DNA from: Acetobacteraceae bacterium
Lineage (GTDB): Bacteria > Pseudomonadota > Alphaproteobacteria > Acetobacterales > Acetobacteraceae
Assembly (NCBI GenBank): GCA_947462945.1
Contig: CANHTE010000029.1
Location: forward strand, 1 to 9,163
DNA length: 9,163 bases
Direction of reading: 5' to 3'
Below, one piece after another: positions 1 through 7,571 of this stretch. Under the pieces are notes generated by a model. The model was not told where the DNA came from and made no database searches. It saw nothing but the letters and a program-made list of their open reading frames with translations. Every line of letters begins with the position of its first letter. Positions within the stretch are counted from its first letter, which is position 1. Made by a program: the position numbers and the translations under genes.

Positions 1-633
1 CTTCGGCATTGGGCGGCGGCGCATGTCAGCGCCGCGCCATCCCAGGCCCAGCCGCAGCGCGAGGCACGCAAATCCGCGAGCCCGCCCCTGGTGCTGATCG
101 CGGCTTCGACCGGCGGGCCAGATGCCTTGGCCGCGCTGCTGGCAGCCAGCGGGCCTTTGCCCGTGCCGGTGGTGATTGCGCAGCATATGCCGGCGGGGCT
201 GGGGCCCGAACTCGCGGCGCTCCTGACGCGCCGCGCCGGCTGGCCGGTGCAGGTGGCGCAGGATGGGGCGCTTCTCCCAGCGGGCATGGCCACCTTGCTG
301 CCCACCGATGGCGTGTTGCTCCGCACCCGGGGTGGCTACGCGCTTCGCCTGTCTGCCACCAGCGCGCCGGTTCATCCCTCGGCCGATCTGCTGTTCCGTT
401 CGGCGGCCCTGCTTGGATTGGCGGCCTGCGGCGTGGTGCTGACCGGCATGGGGCAGGATGGTGCGCTGGGTGCGGCGGCGCTGGCCAAGGAGGATGGTTT
501 GATCCTTGTGCAAAGCAGCTCCTCTTCCGTGGTCGCGGGCATGCCACAAGCAACAAGTGCCATGATCGGCGGGGCAGAGGCGCTCGACCCGGTTGCGCTG
601 GGGCAACGGATCCGGGCGTTTTGGGGGGCATGA
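1..633 (+). CDS. cheB: Protein-glutamate methylesterase CheB, C-terminal catalytic domain (5' end outside window)
   Basis: This is the methylesterase/deamidase that removes methyl groups from chemoreceptor glutamates, acting in the cytoplasm as the adaptation partner of CheR. The reading frame is open from base 1 with no convincing start, so the gene begins upstream. The first ~30 codons (Ala/Pro/Gln/Arg-rich) look like an interdomain linker. The esterase domain begins near base 88. All three catalytic residues of the family are visible: Ser in AASTGGP (codon 106-108), His in IAQHMP (184-186) and Asp in TGMGQDG (457-459). The length from the Ser motif to the stop, about 175 residues, fits a complete catalytic domain. 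The stop TGA (631-633) overlaps the start of the next gene, which indicates translational coupling. Whether a receiver domain precedes the linker cannot be seen. The family call is certain; the full architecture is not. Confidence 0.93.
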   Translation, partial: LRHWAAAHVSAAPSQAQPQREARKSASPPLVLIAASTGGPDALAALLAASGPLPVPVVIAQHMPAGLGPELAALLTRRAGWPVQVAQDGALLPAGMATLLPTDGVLLRTRGGYALRLSATSAPVHPSADLLFRSAALLGLAACGVVLTGMGQDGALGAAALAKEDGLILVQSSSSSVVAGMPQATSAMIGGAEALDPVALGQRIRAFWGA

Positions 634-1343
634 TGGACGAGGAATTGCTGGCCGCCTTCCGGGAAGAATTCCTGCCGCTCTGCGCGGCGCTGGCCGTCGC
701 GGGTGATCTGGCAGCGGCCCAGCGCCTGCTGGCGCAGATGCGGGGCATGGCGGATGGCATGCAGATCTCCCCCTTGCAGCTCCGACTGGCCGCCCTCACC
801 CAGGAGGAGGCGCTCCCTGTCCTGCATGATGCCGCAAAGGGCCTTGCCGCCTTGGCGGAGGGCCGGGCCGCCTTGGCGGAGGGGCATGGCGCCGAGGCCA
901 TCCTGGCCGCCACGCCGGAGCCTGTTCCGGCGCCCCCCCTGGTTCGCACCCTGATCGTGGATGACAGCGCCATGATGCGCCGATTGTTACGCAGCATCCT
1001 CTCCGGCGATCCGCGCTTCACCGTGGTGGGTGAAGCGACCGATGGCGCAGCCGGGTTGAGCGCGCATGCAGAGCTGCGGCCTGAACTCACCCTCCTGGAT
1101 CTTGAGATGCCGGTGCTGGACGGGTTCGGCTTCCTGGCGGAATGGGCGGTCTCGGGCCATGGCCGGGTGGTCGTGGTGTCTTCGGCGGCGCATCCCGGCA
1201 GTCCGGCGGCGCTGGAGGTGTTGCGGCGCGGTGCCTTCGCTGCCGTCGCCAAGCCCTCCGGCGCCCTCTCACCTGATCTGGCCGAACGAAGCGGCGTCGA
1301 AATCCTCGCGACCTTGCGTGACGCAGCTGGCTTGGCGAGCTGA
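633..1343 (+). CDS. CheB-type receiver-domain protein with N-terminal degenerate HPt-like segment
   Basis: This is a 236-residue response regulator without a recognisable output domain. Residues ~106-232 form a receiver: acidic pair Asp110/Asp111 (LIVDDSAMMRRLL), phospho-acceptor Asp156 (LLDLEMP), switch Ser183/184 and Lys207 in AKPSG. The motifs VSS, ALEVLRRGA and KPSG are those of CheB receivers rather than CheY. Residues ~1-65 are helical and align by eye with the P1 domain of the CheA encoded next door. Where P1 has MHSLKGMSA, however, this protein has LAQMRGMAD, so the phosphorylatable His is replaced by Ala34. An Ala-rich linker with a 7-residue duplication joins the two parts. ATG 630 and ATG 633 are both possible. 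I prefer 633 because the G-run at 623-628 lies at usable ribosome-binding distance. The gene overlaps the cheB stop and ends 4 bases before cheA. It may be a phosphate sink, a competitor for CheA, or a receiver acting in trans on CheB. Confidence 0.85.
   Translation: MDEELLAAFREEFLPLCAALAVAGDLAAAQRLLAQMRGMADGMQISPLQLRLAALTQEEALPVLHDAAKGLAALAEGRAALAEGHGAEAILAATPEPVPAPPLVRTLIVDDSAMMRRLLRSILSGDPRFTVVGEATDGAAGLSAHAELRPELTLLDLEMPVLDGFGFLAEWAVSGHGRVVVVSSAAHPGSPAALEVLRRGAFAAVAKPSGALSPDLAERSGVEILATLRDAAGLAS
846..887 (+). repeat. 21-bp in-frame tandem duplication in the receiver-protein linker
   Basis: Two adjacent 21-bp units, 846-866 and 867-887, share their first 17 bases exactly. They encode AALAEGR followed by AALAEGH. 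The repeat lies in the Ala-rich linker between the HPt-like segment and the receiver. Because it keeps the frame, it only lengthens the linker by seven residues. It probably arose by replication slippage. Confidence 0.75.
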
Positions 1344-1347
1344 ACCG

Positions 1348-3816
1348 ATGGAAGCGGACGATCCCCTCTGGCAGGAATTTGCCGCCGAGACGGCCGAGCA
1401 CCTGGATGCGCTGGAGACCGGCCTCGCCGGGGACGGCGCGGTGGATGTGCTCTTCCGTGCCATGCACAGCCTCAAGGGCATGTCGGCCGCCATTGGCGCG
1501 CATGGCATCGGCACCCTGGCCCATAAGGCCGAGGACGTGCTGGGCCTGGCCCGTGCTGGTCGGCTGGCACTTGGCCCACCCGCGCGCTCGGCGCTGTTGG
1601 CGGCGGTGGATTGCCTGCGGGGCCAGCGGGTTGCGCTGCTGGAGCATCGGCAGGATCAGGCGCCCCCCCCTGCCCTTCTGGCCCGTCTCGGTGCCCTTGC
1701 CGAGGGCCGGCCAATGGCGGCCGAAATCCCGCCCCCGTCGCTCCCCACGAGGGAGGACCCGCTGCGCGCCACCCTCGCCTCACGCCTCGCCGATGAATTG
1801 CCCGATCTGCAGGCTGCGCCGGGCCGGGCGCATCGCCTGGCCGATCTGGCGCGGGAAAGCCAGATGTGGCGCCTCGCGGCCCTGCTCGACGGCGTTTCCA
1901 CTGATGCTGACCGGCCGGCAGCGCTCGGCCGGTTGCGCCGCGCGCTGAAGCTGCTGCATCCGAAGGAGCAGCCGCCGCACCGCTTCGCCGGAAGCCTGCA
2001 CCAAGAGGCCCAGGCCGTCAGGATGGCGCTTCCCGGCCCCCGCGCGGCCCTGGGACGGGCGGCGGAGATCCTTGCAGCCTGCGCCGACGCGCTGGGCGAC
2101 GAACAGGCCGAGTTGCTGGCCCGGCAAATTCAGGACCTGGCCATGCGGACCGGCGAGGAACCGGCGCAAAGGCTCGCCGAGTTGCGCGACGACTTTGCCT
2201 CGGCGCTCGCGGCCCCCCAGCTGATGCCGCTGGTCGAGCGGCTTCGCCCCGCGCCGCCTCCCCTGACCCCGGGCCTGGCGGCCACCCTGCCGCCCTCCAC
2301 CCATGCCCGCGCTGCCGCCGCCATGGCCGCTGGCCGCCGCATCTGGCGCCTGCGCCTGGGGCCCCTGCCCACCGCCGAGGCCATCGCGGAGCCCTTTCTC
2401 GCTCGCGCCGGTGAGGTGCGGGGCGGCGCCGGCCCGCCCGAAGCGCTGGATATCTTCATGGCGAGCGAATTGCCGCCCGAAGAGCTCGCCGCGCTGCGTG
2501 CCGAAGCGGACCCCGATGGCGGCGCCCTGACGGACCTTTCCGCCGCCGATGCGCCACCGCCTGCCCCGACCATGCGCGTCCGCCAGGACCGGATTGATGC
2601 TGTCATTGCATTGGAGGCCGAACTCCGCGCCGCCGCCCTCTCCCTGGGGGATGCGATCACGGCCCCCCAGGCCCGCGCGGCCTTCGAGGATCTGGCAGCC
2701 TTGCAGGCAAGACTGCCAGCTGCCGCAGCGGCGCGCCTTGCCAGCGGGCTGGAGCGGCTGCGCGCCGCATCGGGCGCCGCCGAGCGCGCACAAGGACGGC
2801 TGTCCATCGCGCTGGGCCAGCTGGATGAGGCGGTGCTGGAATTGCGCGTCATGCCTTTCTCCAGCCTCGCCATGCGGCTTCCACGGGTCCTGCGCGCCAC
2901 GGCGGAAGCCCAGAACAAGCAGGTGACCCTCGAAGTGCGGGGAGAGGAGGTCCAGATTGACCGCAGCCTCGCGGATTTGCTGGCGGACCCGCTGCTGCAT
3001 CTTGTGCGCAATGCCGTGGACCACGGCATCGAGCCCGCCGAGGAACGCATTGCCGTCGGCAAGCCGGCCACGGCGCGGCTTCTGCTGGTGGCGGAGCGCC
3101 TCCCCGGGCGCCTCGTTCTCAGCTTCTCAGATGATGGACGGGGGATTGATGACACCGTGGTCCTGGCCCGGGCCCGCAGCCGCGGCTTGATCAGCGCGGA
3201 AATCGCGGCCCGGCTGAGCCGGGAGGAAATCTACGCGCTGCTCTTCCTGCCCGGCTTCTCGACGCGGGATGCCATCAACGAGACATCAGGGCGCGGTGTC
3301 GGACTGGATGTGGTACAGGACGCCGCCCGGCGGGCGGGTGGCGCTGTGCGGGTGGAAAGCACGCTCGGCCAAGGCACGCGCTTCATCCTCGACCTGCCTT
3401 TGACCGCTGCGATGCAGCCCGTGCTTCTGGTGGAGGCGGGCGGTCAGCCCTATGCATTGCCGGCCGGCCGCGTCGAAGCCGTCATTCGGCCAGAGCAATT
3501 GCCGCAGGGCCAGGCCCTGACAACCCTGGAGGCCGTGCTTCACCTGCCCCTGGCGGAGAGCAGCGCCATTGTCCTGGTCCGTCGCCCGGCGGGGCTGCTG
3601 GCATTGGCGGTGGAGCGTGTCGGCCGGCGAACGGATTTGCTGCTCAAGCCGTTGCATCCGGCCTTGGCTGGCACGGCAGGCGTGGGTGGCGTGGGTGTGC
3701 TGGGCAATGGCGAGCCTGTGCTGTTGCTGGAACCGGACAGCCTGCCGGGAGAGGCGGCGTCTGCCGGTTCCTTTCAGGCAAGTCGGTTCCCAGCCGAAGG
3801 GACGTCGCGGCCATGA
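1348..3816 (+). CDS. cheA: Chemotaxis-type histidine kinase CheA
   Basis: This 822-residue sensor kinase takes signals from chemoreceptors through CheW and phosphorylates CheY/CheB-type receivers. P1/HPt spans residues 1-~100, with the phosphorylated His40 in AMHSLKGMSAAIG. P3 (dimerisation) spans ~409-500 and begins MRVRQDRID. P4 (HATPase) spans ~505-687, with N box LVRNAVDHG (Asn555, His559), G1 box SDDGRGID (595-601) and G2 box SGRGVGLDVV (647-656). P5 (CheW-like) runs from ~689 to ~800. Residues ~105-408 are Ala/Leu/Arg-rich and helical with no clear CheY-binding P2. A segment starting IWRLRLGP (332-) could be a remnant of one. The start ATG 1348 is chosen because the protein then opens directly at P1; the open frame continues upstream only inside the previous gene. 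It lies 4 bases after that gene's stop and lacks a strong Shine-Dalgarno sequence, so coupled translation is likely. All kinase residues are intact, so the protein should be active. Confidence 0.95.
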   Translation: MEADDPLWQEFAAETAEHLDALETGLAGDGAVDVLFRAMHSLKGMSAAIGAHGIGTLAHKAEDVLGLARAGRLALGPPARSALLAAVDCLRGQRVALLEHRQDQAPPPALLARLGALAEGRPMAAEIPPPSLPTREDPLRATLASRLADELPDLQAAPGRAHRLADLARESQMWRLAALLDGVSTDADRPAALGRLRRALKLLHPKEQPPHRFAGSLHQEAQAVRMALPGPRAALGRAAEILAACADALGDEQAELLARQIQDLAMRTGEEPAQRLAELRDDFASALAAPQLMPLVERLRPAPPPLTPGLAATLPPSTHARAAAAMAAGRRIWRLRLGPLPTAEAIAEPFLARAGEVRGGAGPPEALDIFMASELPPEELAALRAEADPDGGALTDLSAADAPPPAPTMRVRQDRIDAVIALEAELRAAALSLGDAITAPQARAAFEDLAALQARLPAAAAARLASGLERLRAASGAAERAQGRLSIALGQLDEAVLELRVMPFSSLAMRLPRVLRATAEAQNKQVTLEVRGEEVQIDRSLADLLADPLLHLVRNAVDHGIEPAEERIAVGKPATARLLLVAERLPGRLVLSFSDDGRGIDDTVVLARARSRGLISAEIAARLSREEIYALLFLPGFSTRDAINETSGRGVGLDVVQDAARRAGGAVRVESTLGQGTRFILDLPLTAAMQPVLLVEAGGQPYALPAGRVEAVIRPEQLPQGQALTTLEAVLHLPLAESSAIVLVRRPAGLLALAVERVGRRTDLLLKPLHPALAGTAGVGGVGVLGNGEPVLLLEPDSLPGEAASAGSFQASRFPAEGTSRP

Positions 3817-3856
3817 CGGGCCAGCCGCATGCTCAGCCGGCCTGCATGACCCGGCC
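3817..3856. other. Short convergent intergenic spacer
   Basis: Only 40 bases separate the stop codons of the convergent cheA and phosphatase genes. A loose inverted repeat is present: CATGC at 3828-3832 pairs with GCATG at 3844-3848 over an 11-base loop, and CGGG/CCCG lies outside with unequal spacing. There is no T-run on either side. It may serve as a weak bidirectional transcription end, but I do not call it a terminator. Confidence 0.4.
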
Positions 3857-5005
3857 TCACCCGGCGTAGCGCACGGCCAGCACCGTCACATCATCGGCCG
3901 GCGGTGCCGTGCAGACGAATTCGGCCACATCCCGCAGCAGGGCGGCAATGGCGGCGGCGGGCTCCGCCTGATGGGCCAGGGCACCCAGCACCCGCTCCTT
4001 GCCAAAGAGCGCGCCTTGCAAATCATGCGCCTCGGTCACGCCATCGCTCAACAGCAGCATCGCTTCGCCGGCTGCCAGGGCGAAAGGCGCGCTGACATAG
4101 TGCAAATCCTCCACGATGCCGAGCGGAGGCTGAATCTTGAAGCCACCCATGATGGTCACGCCACTGGTGGAAAGCCGCAGCGGCGCCTCATGCCCCGCCA
4201 CACAGATACGCCCCTCGCCCGTCTCGGCATCCAGAATGGCGAGGGCCGCCGTGACGAAGGTCATTTCCGGGTTGTTGGCGGCCAGGTCGCCATTGGCGAG
4301 CGTGAGCAGATCGGACGGATCGGGGACTTCCCCCCGGGCCTCAGCGAGGCGAACACCGGCGCGGATCAACCCCAGGCTACGGGCCATGGTCAGTCCGGCT
4401 GAAGCACCCTTGCCCGCGACATCCGCCACCACAAACATCAGGTGCCGCGTCCCGATCCATTGGAGATCATAAAGATCACCGCCGACCTCGCGTGCCGGCT
4501 CCATATGCGCGGCAACGGTGAGCCGCCCGCGTGAGAGATGGGCGAAATCACTGGGCACCAACGAAAGCTGCGCGAGGCGCGCGCTTTCGAGTTCAGCCTC
4601 CAGCGCATGGAGCCGCTCGGCGGCCAAATCGCGCAGGCGCTTCTTTTCGAGCACCGCCTGGAGGCGCGCGCGCAAAAGCGGCGGGTCGAACGACTTGGGC
4701 AGGTAATCCTCAGCGCCGAGTTCGATGCAGCGGATCACGCCTGACATTTCGGTCTGTGCCGAGATGACGATCACGGGGGCGGCATTGCCTTGCGCGTGCA
4801 ACCGCTCCAGCACGCCGATGCCGTCCAGCTCGGGCATCTCCAGATCGAGCAGCACGACGTCGTAGGCTTTGGCAGCGATGGCGGCCAGGGCTTCCAGGCC
4901 ATTATTCGCGGTGTCTGGTTCCGGGTAGCCGAGTTCGGCCAGGCGGCGCCTCAGCAGCAGCCGGTTGAAGCTGCTATCGTCCACCACCAGGATCTGGGCG
5001 CTCAT
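3857..5005 (-). CDS. Response regulator with PP2C (SpoIIE/RsbU-type) serine phosphatase output
   Basis: This 382-residue cytoplasmic protein has a receiver at residues ~4-120. It shows acidic pair Asp9/Asp10, acceptor Asp54 ([11 protein letters not shown]), Ser82 and Lys104 (YLPKSF). A charged coiled-coil linker (~110-148) leads to a PP2C-type phosphatase (~160-380). The metal-binding motifs are GGDLYD (Asp177), VADVAGKG (Asp195), LLSDGVTEA (Asp321) and PADDVTVL (Asp371/372). Related proteins dephosphorylate STAS-domain anti-sigma antagonists in partner-switching systems once the receiver is phosphorylated. The AGH motif is followed by EAPL rather than the commoner NPPL. The start ATG overlaps the stop of the upstream chemoreceptor gene (ATGA), so the two are co-transcribed and translationally coupled. 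This makes the chemosensory kinase a plausible phosphodonor. No STAS or anti-sigma gene is in the window, so the target is unknown. Confidence 0.93.
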   Translation of the reverse strand: MSAQILVVDDSSFNRLLLRRRLAELGYPEPDTANNGLEALAAIAAKAYDVVLLDLEMPELDGIGVLERLHAQGNAAPVIVISAQTEMSGVIRCIELGAEDYLPKSFDPPLLRARLQAVLEKKRLRDLAAERLHALEAELESARLAQLSLVPSDFAHLSRGRLTVAAHMEPAREVGGDLYDLQWIGTRHLMFVVADVAGKGASAGLTMARSLGLIRAGVRLAEARGEVPDPSDLLTLANGDLAANNPEMTFVTAALAILDAETGEGRICVAGHEAPLRLSTSGVTIMGGFKIQPPLGIVEDLHYVSAPFALAAGEAMLLLSDGVTEAHDLQGALFGKERVLGALAHQAEPAAAIAALLRDVAEFVCTAPPADDVTVLAVRYAG

Positions 5006-6648
5006 TCGGGCCGCGCCGCCATGCTTTCCACCGCACGCCGGGCTTCGGTGGCGAGACGGGAGAGATCAATCATGGTCACGGTGATTTCCTCGGCGGCGGT
5101 TGCGTTGGATTGGCCGATGCGGGTGAGGGTCGCCACGCGTTCATCGAGTGAGGCAACCGTCACCTGTTGTTCTTCCATGGCCACGGCGATGGCGGCGGCG
5201 AGGCGTGCGCTTTCGCGGGTGGAGCGCTCAAATCCGTCCATCGCTTCGCCCACGGCGGCAGCGGTGCCAGCACCTTCCCGGGCACGGCGTCCCGCCGCGA
5301 GCACGACATCGGCAATCTCCTGGGCCAGGGCCTCGGTATTGGCGGCCAGCGCGCGGACTTCCTCGGCCACCACGGCGAGGCCGCGCCCGTGCTCACCCGC
5401 GCGCGCCGCTTCGATGGCGGCGTTGATGGCCAGGATGTTGGTCTGGGTTGCGATCTTGGCGATGGTGCCGGCGATGCGCGTGACACGCTCCGTATCTTCG
5501 CCCACGGCATCCACCGTCTCGATGAGGTGGCGCACCTTCTCCAGGCTCTCACCCAGGAGGCTTTGCGCCTGGCTTGCCGTGTCCCGTGCCAATTGCGTGC
5601 TGCGCCCAACATCGGTCACGGCGTCGGCGGTATGGGACAATGCGTCCGACACCTGGCGCAATTCGGCCAATTGCGTCATCGCGCCATCGCTCACCTGGCC
5701 GATGGCCTGGCTCGCCTGGTTGGTCACCACGGCGGTGCGGCGCGCCCCATCCAGGGCCTGTTCCATGAGGCGATTCGAGTTGGCGAGGTTGGTCTTGAAC
5801 ACCTCGACAGCGCGGGCCATTTCGCCCACCTGATCAGAACGCCCCGCCTCGGCGATCTGAACCTCCGCATCGCCGCGTGCGAGGCGCTGCATGGAGCGCG
5901 CAAGGCGGGAGAGTGGACGCGCCGTCAACAGCACGAGCACGAACCAGACCAGCATCAGGCCGAAGGCGCCGATTCCGGCGGCGATATAGGTGTAGCGCCG
6001 ACCCTCGGCCTGTATGGCGTGGGCGCGCGCCAGATTCGAATCAGCGTCGGCCTTGGCAATGGCGCGGGCCTGGCTTGCCAGGTTGTTGAAGGCCACCACC
6101 ATGTCCAGCCACTCCTCCTGCAGAGGGGCGTATTGGTCTCGCAGGCGCCCGGCGAATGCGGCACGCACACGCTCACCCAGATCAGGCAGGCGCGCCGCCA
6201 TGTCCCGCGCACCCGCGACGGCCACCGGATCAATGCGTGCCTGAACCAGGTCGATCAGCATCTGGAAGCTCTCGGTGATGCCTTCAGCATTGCGAAGCAT
6301 GCGCGGTGCAGTCACCGTCGGTGGCAGCACACCGGCCAGAACGGCCGCGAAGCCTTGGGCGAAATCCGCCACGTCATTGGAGAAGTCATCAACCGCCTCG
6401 ATCGCCGCACGGTCGCGCACCCCCATCTCCTCGATGATCTCGCCTTGCCGGGTCAACATGACCAGCGAGTTTCCAGCGAGAAACGCGAGCACGGAGGACA
6501 TGAGCAACAAAATCATGGCGGCGCGCGTGCCAATGCGGCCCAGCAGCCCGCTCCGTCCGGCCGGTTGCGGCGCGGCCCCGGCGGATGAGGTCATGATTGG
6601 GGCCGGGGCCTGGGTGTCGGGAGCCATCATCGCGTAGGATAACCCCAT
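5002..6648 (-). CDS. Methyl-accepting chemotaxis protein (transmembrane chemoreceptor)
   Basis: This inner-membrane receptor has 548 residues from the chosen start. A Pro/Ala-rich cytoplasmic leader of ~40 residues precedes TM1 (~42-66). A periplasmic, mostly helical sensor region (~67-219) follows, then TM2 (~220-242) and HAMP (~243-293). The long cytoplasmic coiled-coil signalling domain comes last. Its hairpin tip matches the family consensus (~398-435: [18 protein letters not shown], then [15 protein letters not shown]), so it should bind CheA and CheW. No CheR-tethering pentapeptide is seen at the C-terminus (AARPE). The sensor region resembles no ligand-binding domain that I can name. 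The start is uncertain. ATG 6648 has GAGG 8 bases upstream. ATG 6630/6627 and ATG 6684 are also in frame, but the last would leave 2 bases to the divergent gene. The stop overlaps the phosphatase start. Confidence 0.94.
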   Translation of the reverse strand: MGLSYAMMAPDTQAPAPIMTSSAGAAPQPAGRSGLLGRIGTRAAMILLLMSSVLAFLAGNSLVMLTRQGEIIEEMGVRDRAAIEAVDDFSNDVADFAQGFAAVLAGVLPPTVTAPRMLRNAEGITESFQMLIDLVQARIDPVAVAGARDMAARLPDLGERVRAAFAGRLRDQYAPLQEEWLDMVVAFNNLASQARAIAKADADSNLARAHAIQAEGRRYTYIAAGIGAFGLMLVWFVLVLLTARPLSRLARSMQRLARGDAEVQIAEAGRSDQVGEMARAVEVFKTNLANSNRLMEQALDGARRTAVVTNQASQAIGQVSDGAMTQLAELRQVSDALSHTADAVTDVGRSTQLARDTASQAQSLLGESLEKVRHLIETVDAVGEDTERVTRIAGTIAKIATQTNILAINAAIEAARAGEHGRGLAVVAEEVRALAANTEALAQEIADVVLAAGRRAREGAGTAAAVGEAMDGFERSTRESARLAAAIAVAMEEQQVTVASLDERVATLTRIGQSNATAAEEITVTMIDLSRLATEARRAVESMAARPE

Positions 6649-6686
6649 TCCCGCCGCCTCGGCCACAGTTGGATCAGGACCCATCC
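6649..6686. promoter_or_regulatory. Very short divergent region, receptor gene / racemase gene
   Basis: The two divergent genes are separated by about 38 bases with the preferred starts. Ribosome-binding sites are visible: AGGA at 6676-6679, 7 bases before the racemase ATG, and GAGG on the minus strand (6660-6657), 8 bases before the receptor ATG at 6648. Promoters for both directions must lie here or inside the opposite gene. I see no convincing -35/-10 pair; TAGGAT at 6636-6641 is only a weak -10 candidate for the plus strand. Confidence 0.4.
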
Positions 6687-7424
6687 ATGACCTGTCGAAT
6701 TCTTGTTGTGAACAGCAACACCACGGACACCGTCACCGTCAGGATCGCGCGGGCCGCAGAGGCGGCGCTGCCCCCAGGCTGCAGCATCGAGGCCGTGAGT
6801 GCGCCCTTTGGTCTGCCCCTGATCGTCACCCGCGCCGATTGGTCCGTCGCGGGCCCGGCGACGGTGGCCGCCTTGGCCGCAAGGCGCGGCCAATTCGATG
6901 CCGCCGTGGTGGCCTGCTTCGGTGACCCCGGCGTTGAGGCAGCGCGCGAATTGTTCGATGTGCCGGTGGTGGGCATCAGCGAGGCCGCCTTCCATGCGGC
7001 CTGCATGCTCGGCCGGCGCTTCGGCATCGTGAGCTTCACCGCGGCCTTGAAGCCCATGTTCGTGGATTGCCTGGAGCATGCGGGGCTGGCCGGGCGCTGC
7101 GCCGGCTTCCGAATGGGGCCGGCATTCACGGGCGATCCCGGCCAGGTCGCGGAGGAGCGGCGGGACATGATTCTGCAGCTCTGCCGCGAAAGCATCGAGC
7201 AGGACGGCGCAGAGGTTGTGATCCTGGCCGGCGGGCCGCTCGCAGGCCTGGCACCGCTATTGGCGCCGGATGTGCAGGCCCCGCTGGTGGATGGCACGGC
7301 CGCCGGCGTGCGGCTGGCGGCGGCCCTTGCCGGCCTGGCGCCCACGCGGCGCGCCCACCGCCCAAGGCCGCTCAGCGGCTATGAACCCGAGCTGACGCGC
7401 CTTTACGCCGGAGAGGGGGGTTGA
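6687..7424 (+). CDS. Asp/Glu/hydantoin racemase-superfamily protein
   Basis: This is a 245-residue cytoplasmic protein. Opening residues [10 protein letters not shown] match the start of hydantoin racemases and related cofactor-independent racemases (consensus RILVINPNTT). The first catalytic cysteine is present (Cys77 in VACFGDPG), followed by PVVGISEAA, also typical of the hydantoin racemase branch. The second half-site, usually LGCAGM around residue 181-185, reads [11 protein letters not shown] here. Glycine therefore replaces the second cysteine, which argues against a classical two-base racemase. The length is normal for the family and there is no frameshift. The start ATG 6687 is supported by AGGA 7 bases upstream and by the family N-terminus. 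The gene is divergent from the chemoreceptor gene and has no obvious functional link to chemosensing. The substrate cannot be predicted; it may be an amide, a hydantoin or a substituted malonate-like acid. Confidence 0.85.
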   Translation: MTCRILVVNSNTTDTVTVRIARAAEAALPPGCSIEAVSAPFGLPLIVTRADWSVAGPATVAALAARRGQFDAAVVACFGDPGVEAARELFDVPVVGISEAAFHAACMLGRRFGIVSFTAALKPMFVDCLEHAGLAGRCAGFRMGPAFTGDPGQVAEERRDMILQLCRESIEQDGAEVVILAGGPLAGLAPLLAPDVQAPLVDGTAAGVRLAAALAGLAPTRRAHRPRPLSGYEPELTRLYAGEGG

Positions 7425-7571
7425 GCTGAGCGACCTGCGCCAGCCCAATGCTTGCTGCGAGAATCCTTCGGCATCCGAGGCGATGAAAGGACCGCCAACC
7501 CGGCCAGCGACGTGATGCGGGACGCCCTTGGCAAGGAATTGAAGCGCGCCCCCCGAGGCACAGGCCGAAGG

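Noticed and set aside
630..632. Upstream ATG as the start of the receiver-protein gene
   Set aside because: The G-run (623-628) would be only 1 base from this ATG. ATG 633 has better spacing. The difference is a single Met, and the choice is not certain.
26..1252. Long open frame on the minus strand opposite cheB and the receiver gene
   Set aside because: It is a mirror of strongly supported plus-strand genes. Its Arg/Pro/Ala/Ser-rich composition without motifs is typical of antisense frames in GC-rich DNA.
1780..3155. Overlapping long minus-strand open frames opposite cheA
   Set aside because: CheA motifs are intact on the plus strand. The antisense products have no recognisable domain.
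3817..3853. Possible bidirectional terminator between cheA and the phosphatase gene
   Set aside because: The stem is only 5 bp plus an unevenly spaced 4-bp outer match, and no T-run is present on either strand.
5167..6588. 473-codon plus-strand open frame opposite the chemoreceptor gene
   Set aside because: Its His/Gly/Arg-rich translation has no domain. The minus-strand receptor has clear TM, HAMP and signalling-domain motifs.
6613..6641. Possible sigma70-type promoter for the racemase (GTGTCG and TAGGAT)
   Set aside because: The match to -35 is poor and that to -10 only partial. It is not above background in this sequence.
6682..6684. Longest possible start for the chemoreceptor
   Set aside because: It would leave only 2 bases to the divergent racemase start and place the racemase ribosome-binding site inside the receptor coding sequence. 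ATG 6648 has a better-spaced GAGG.
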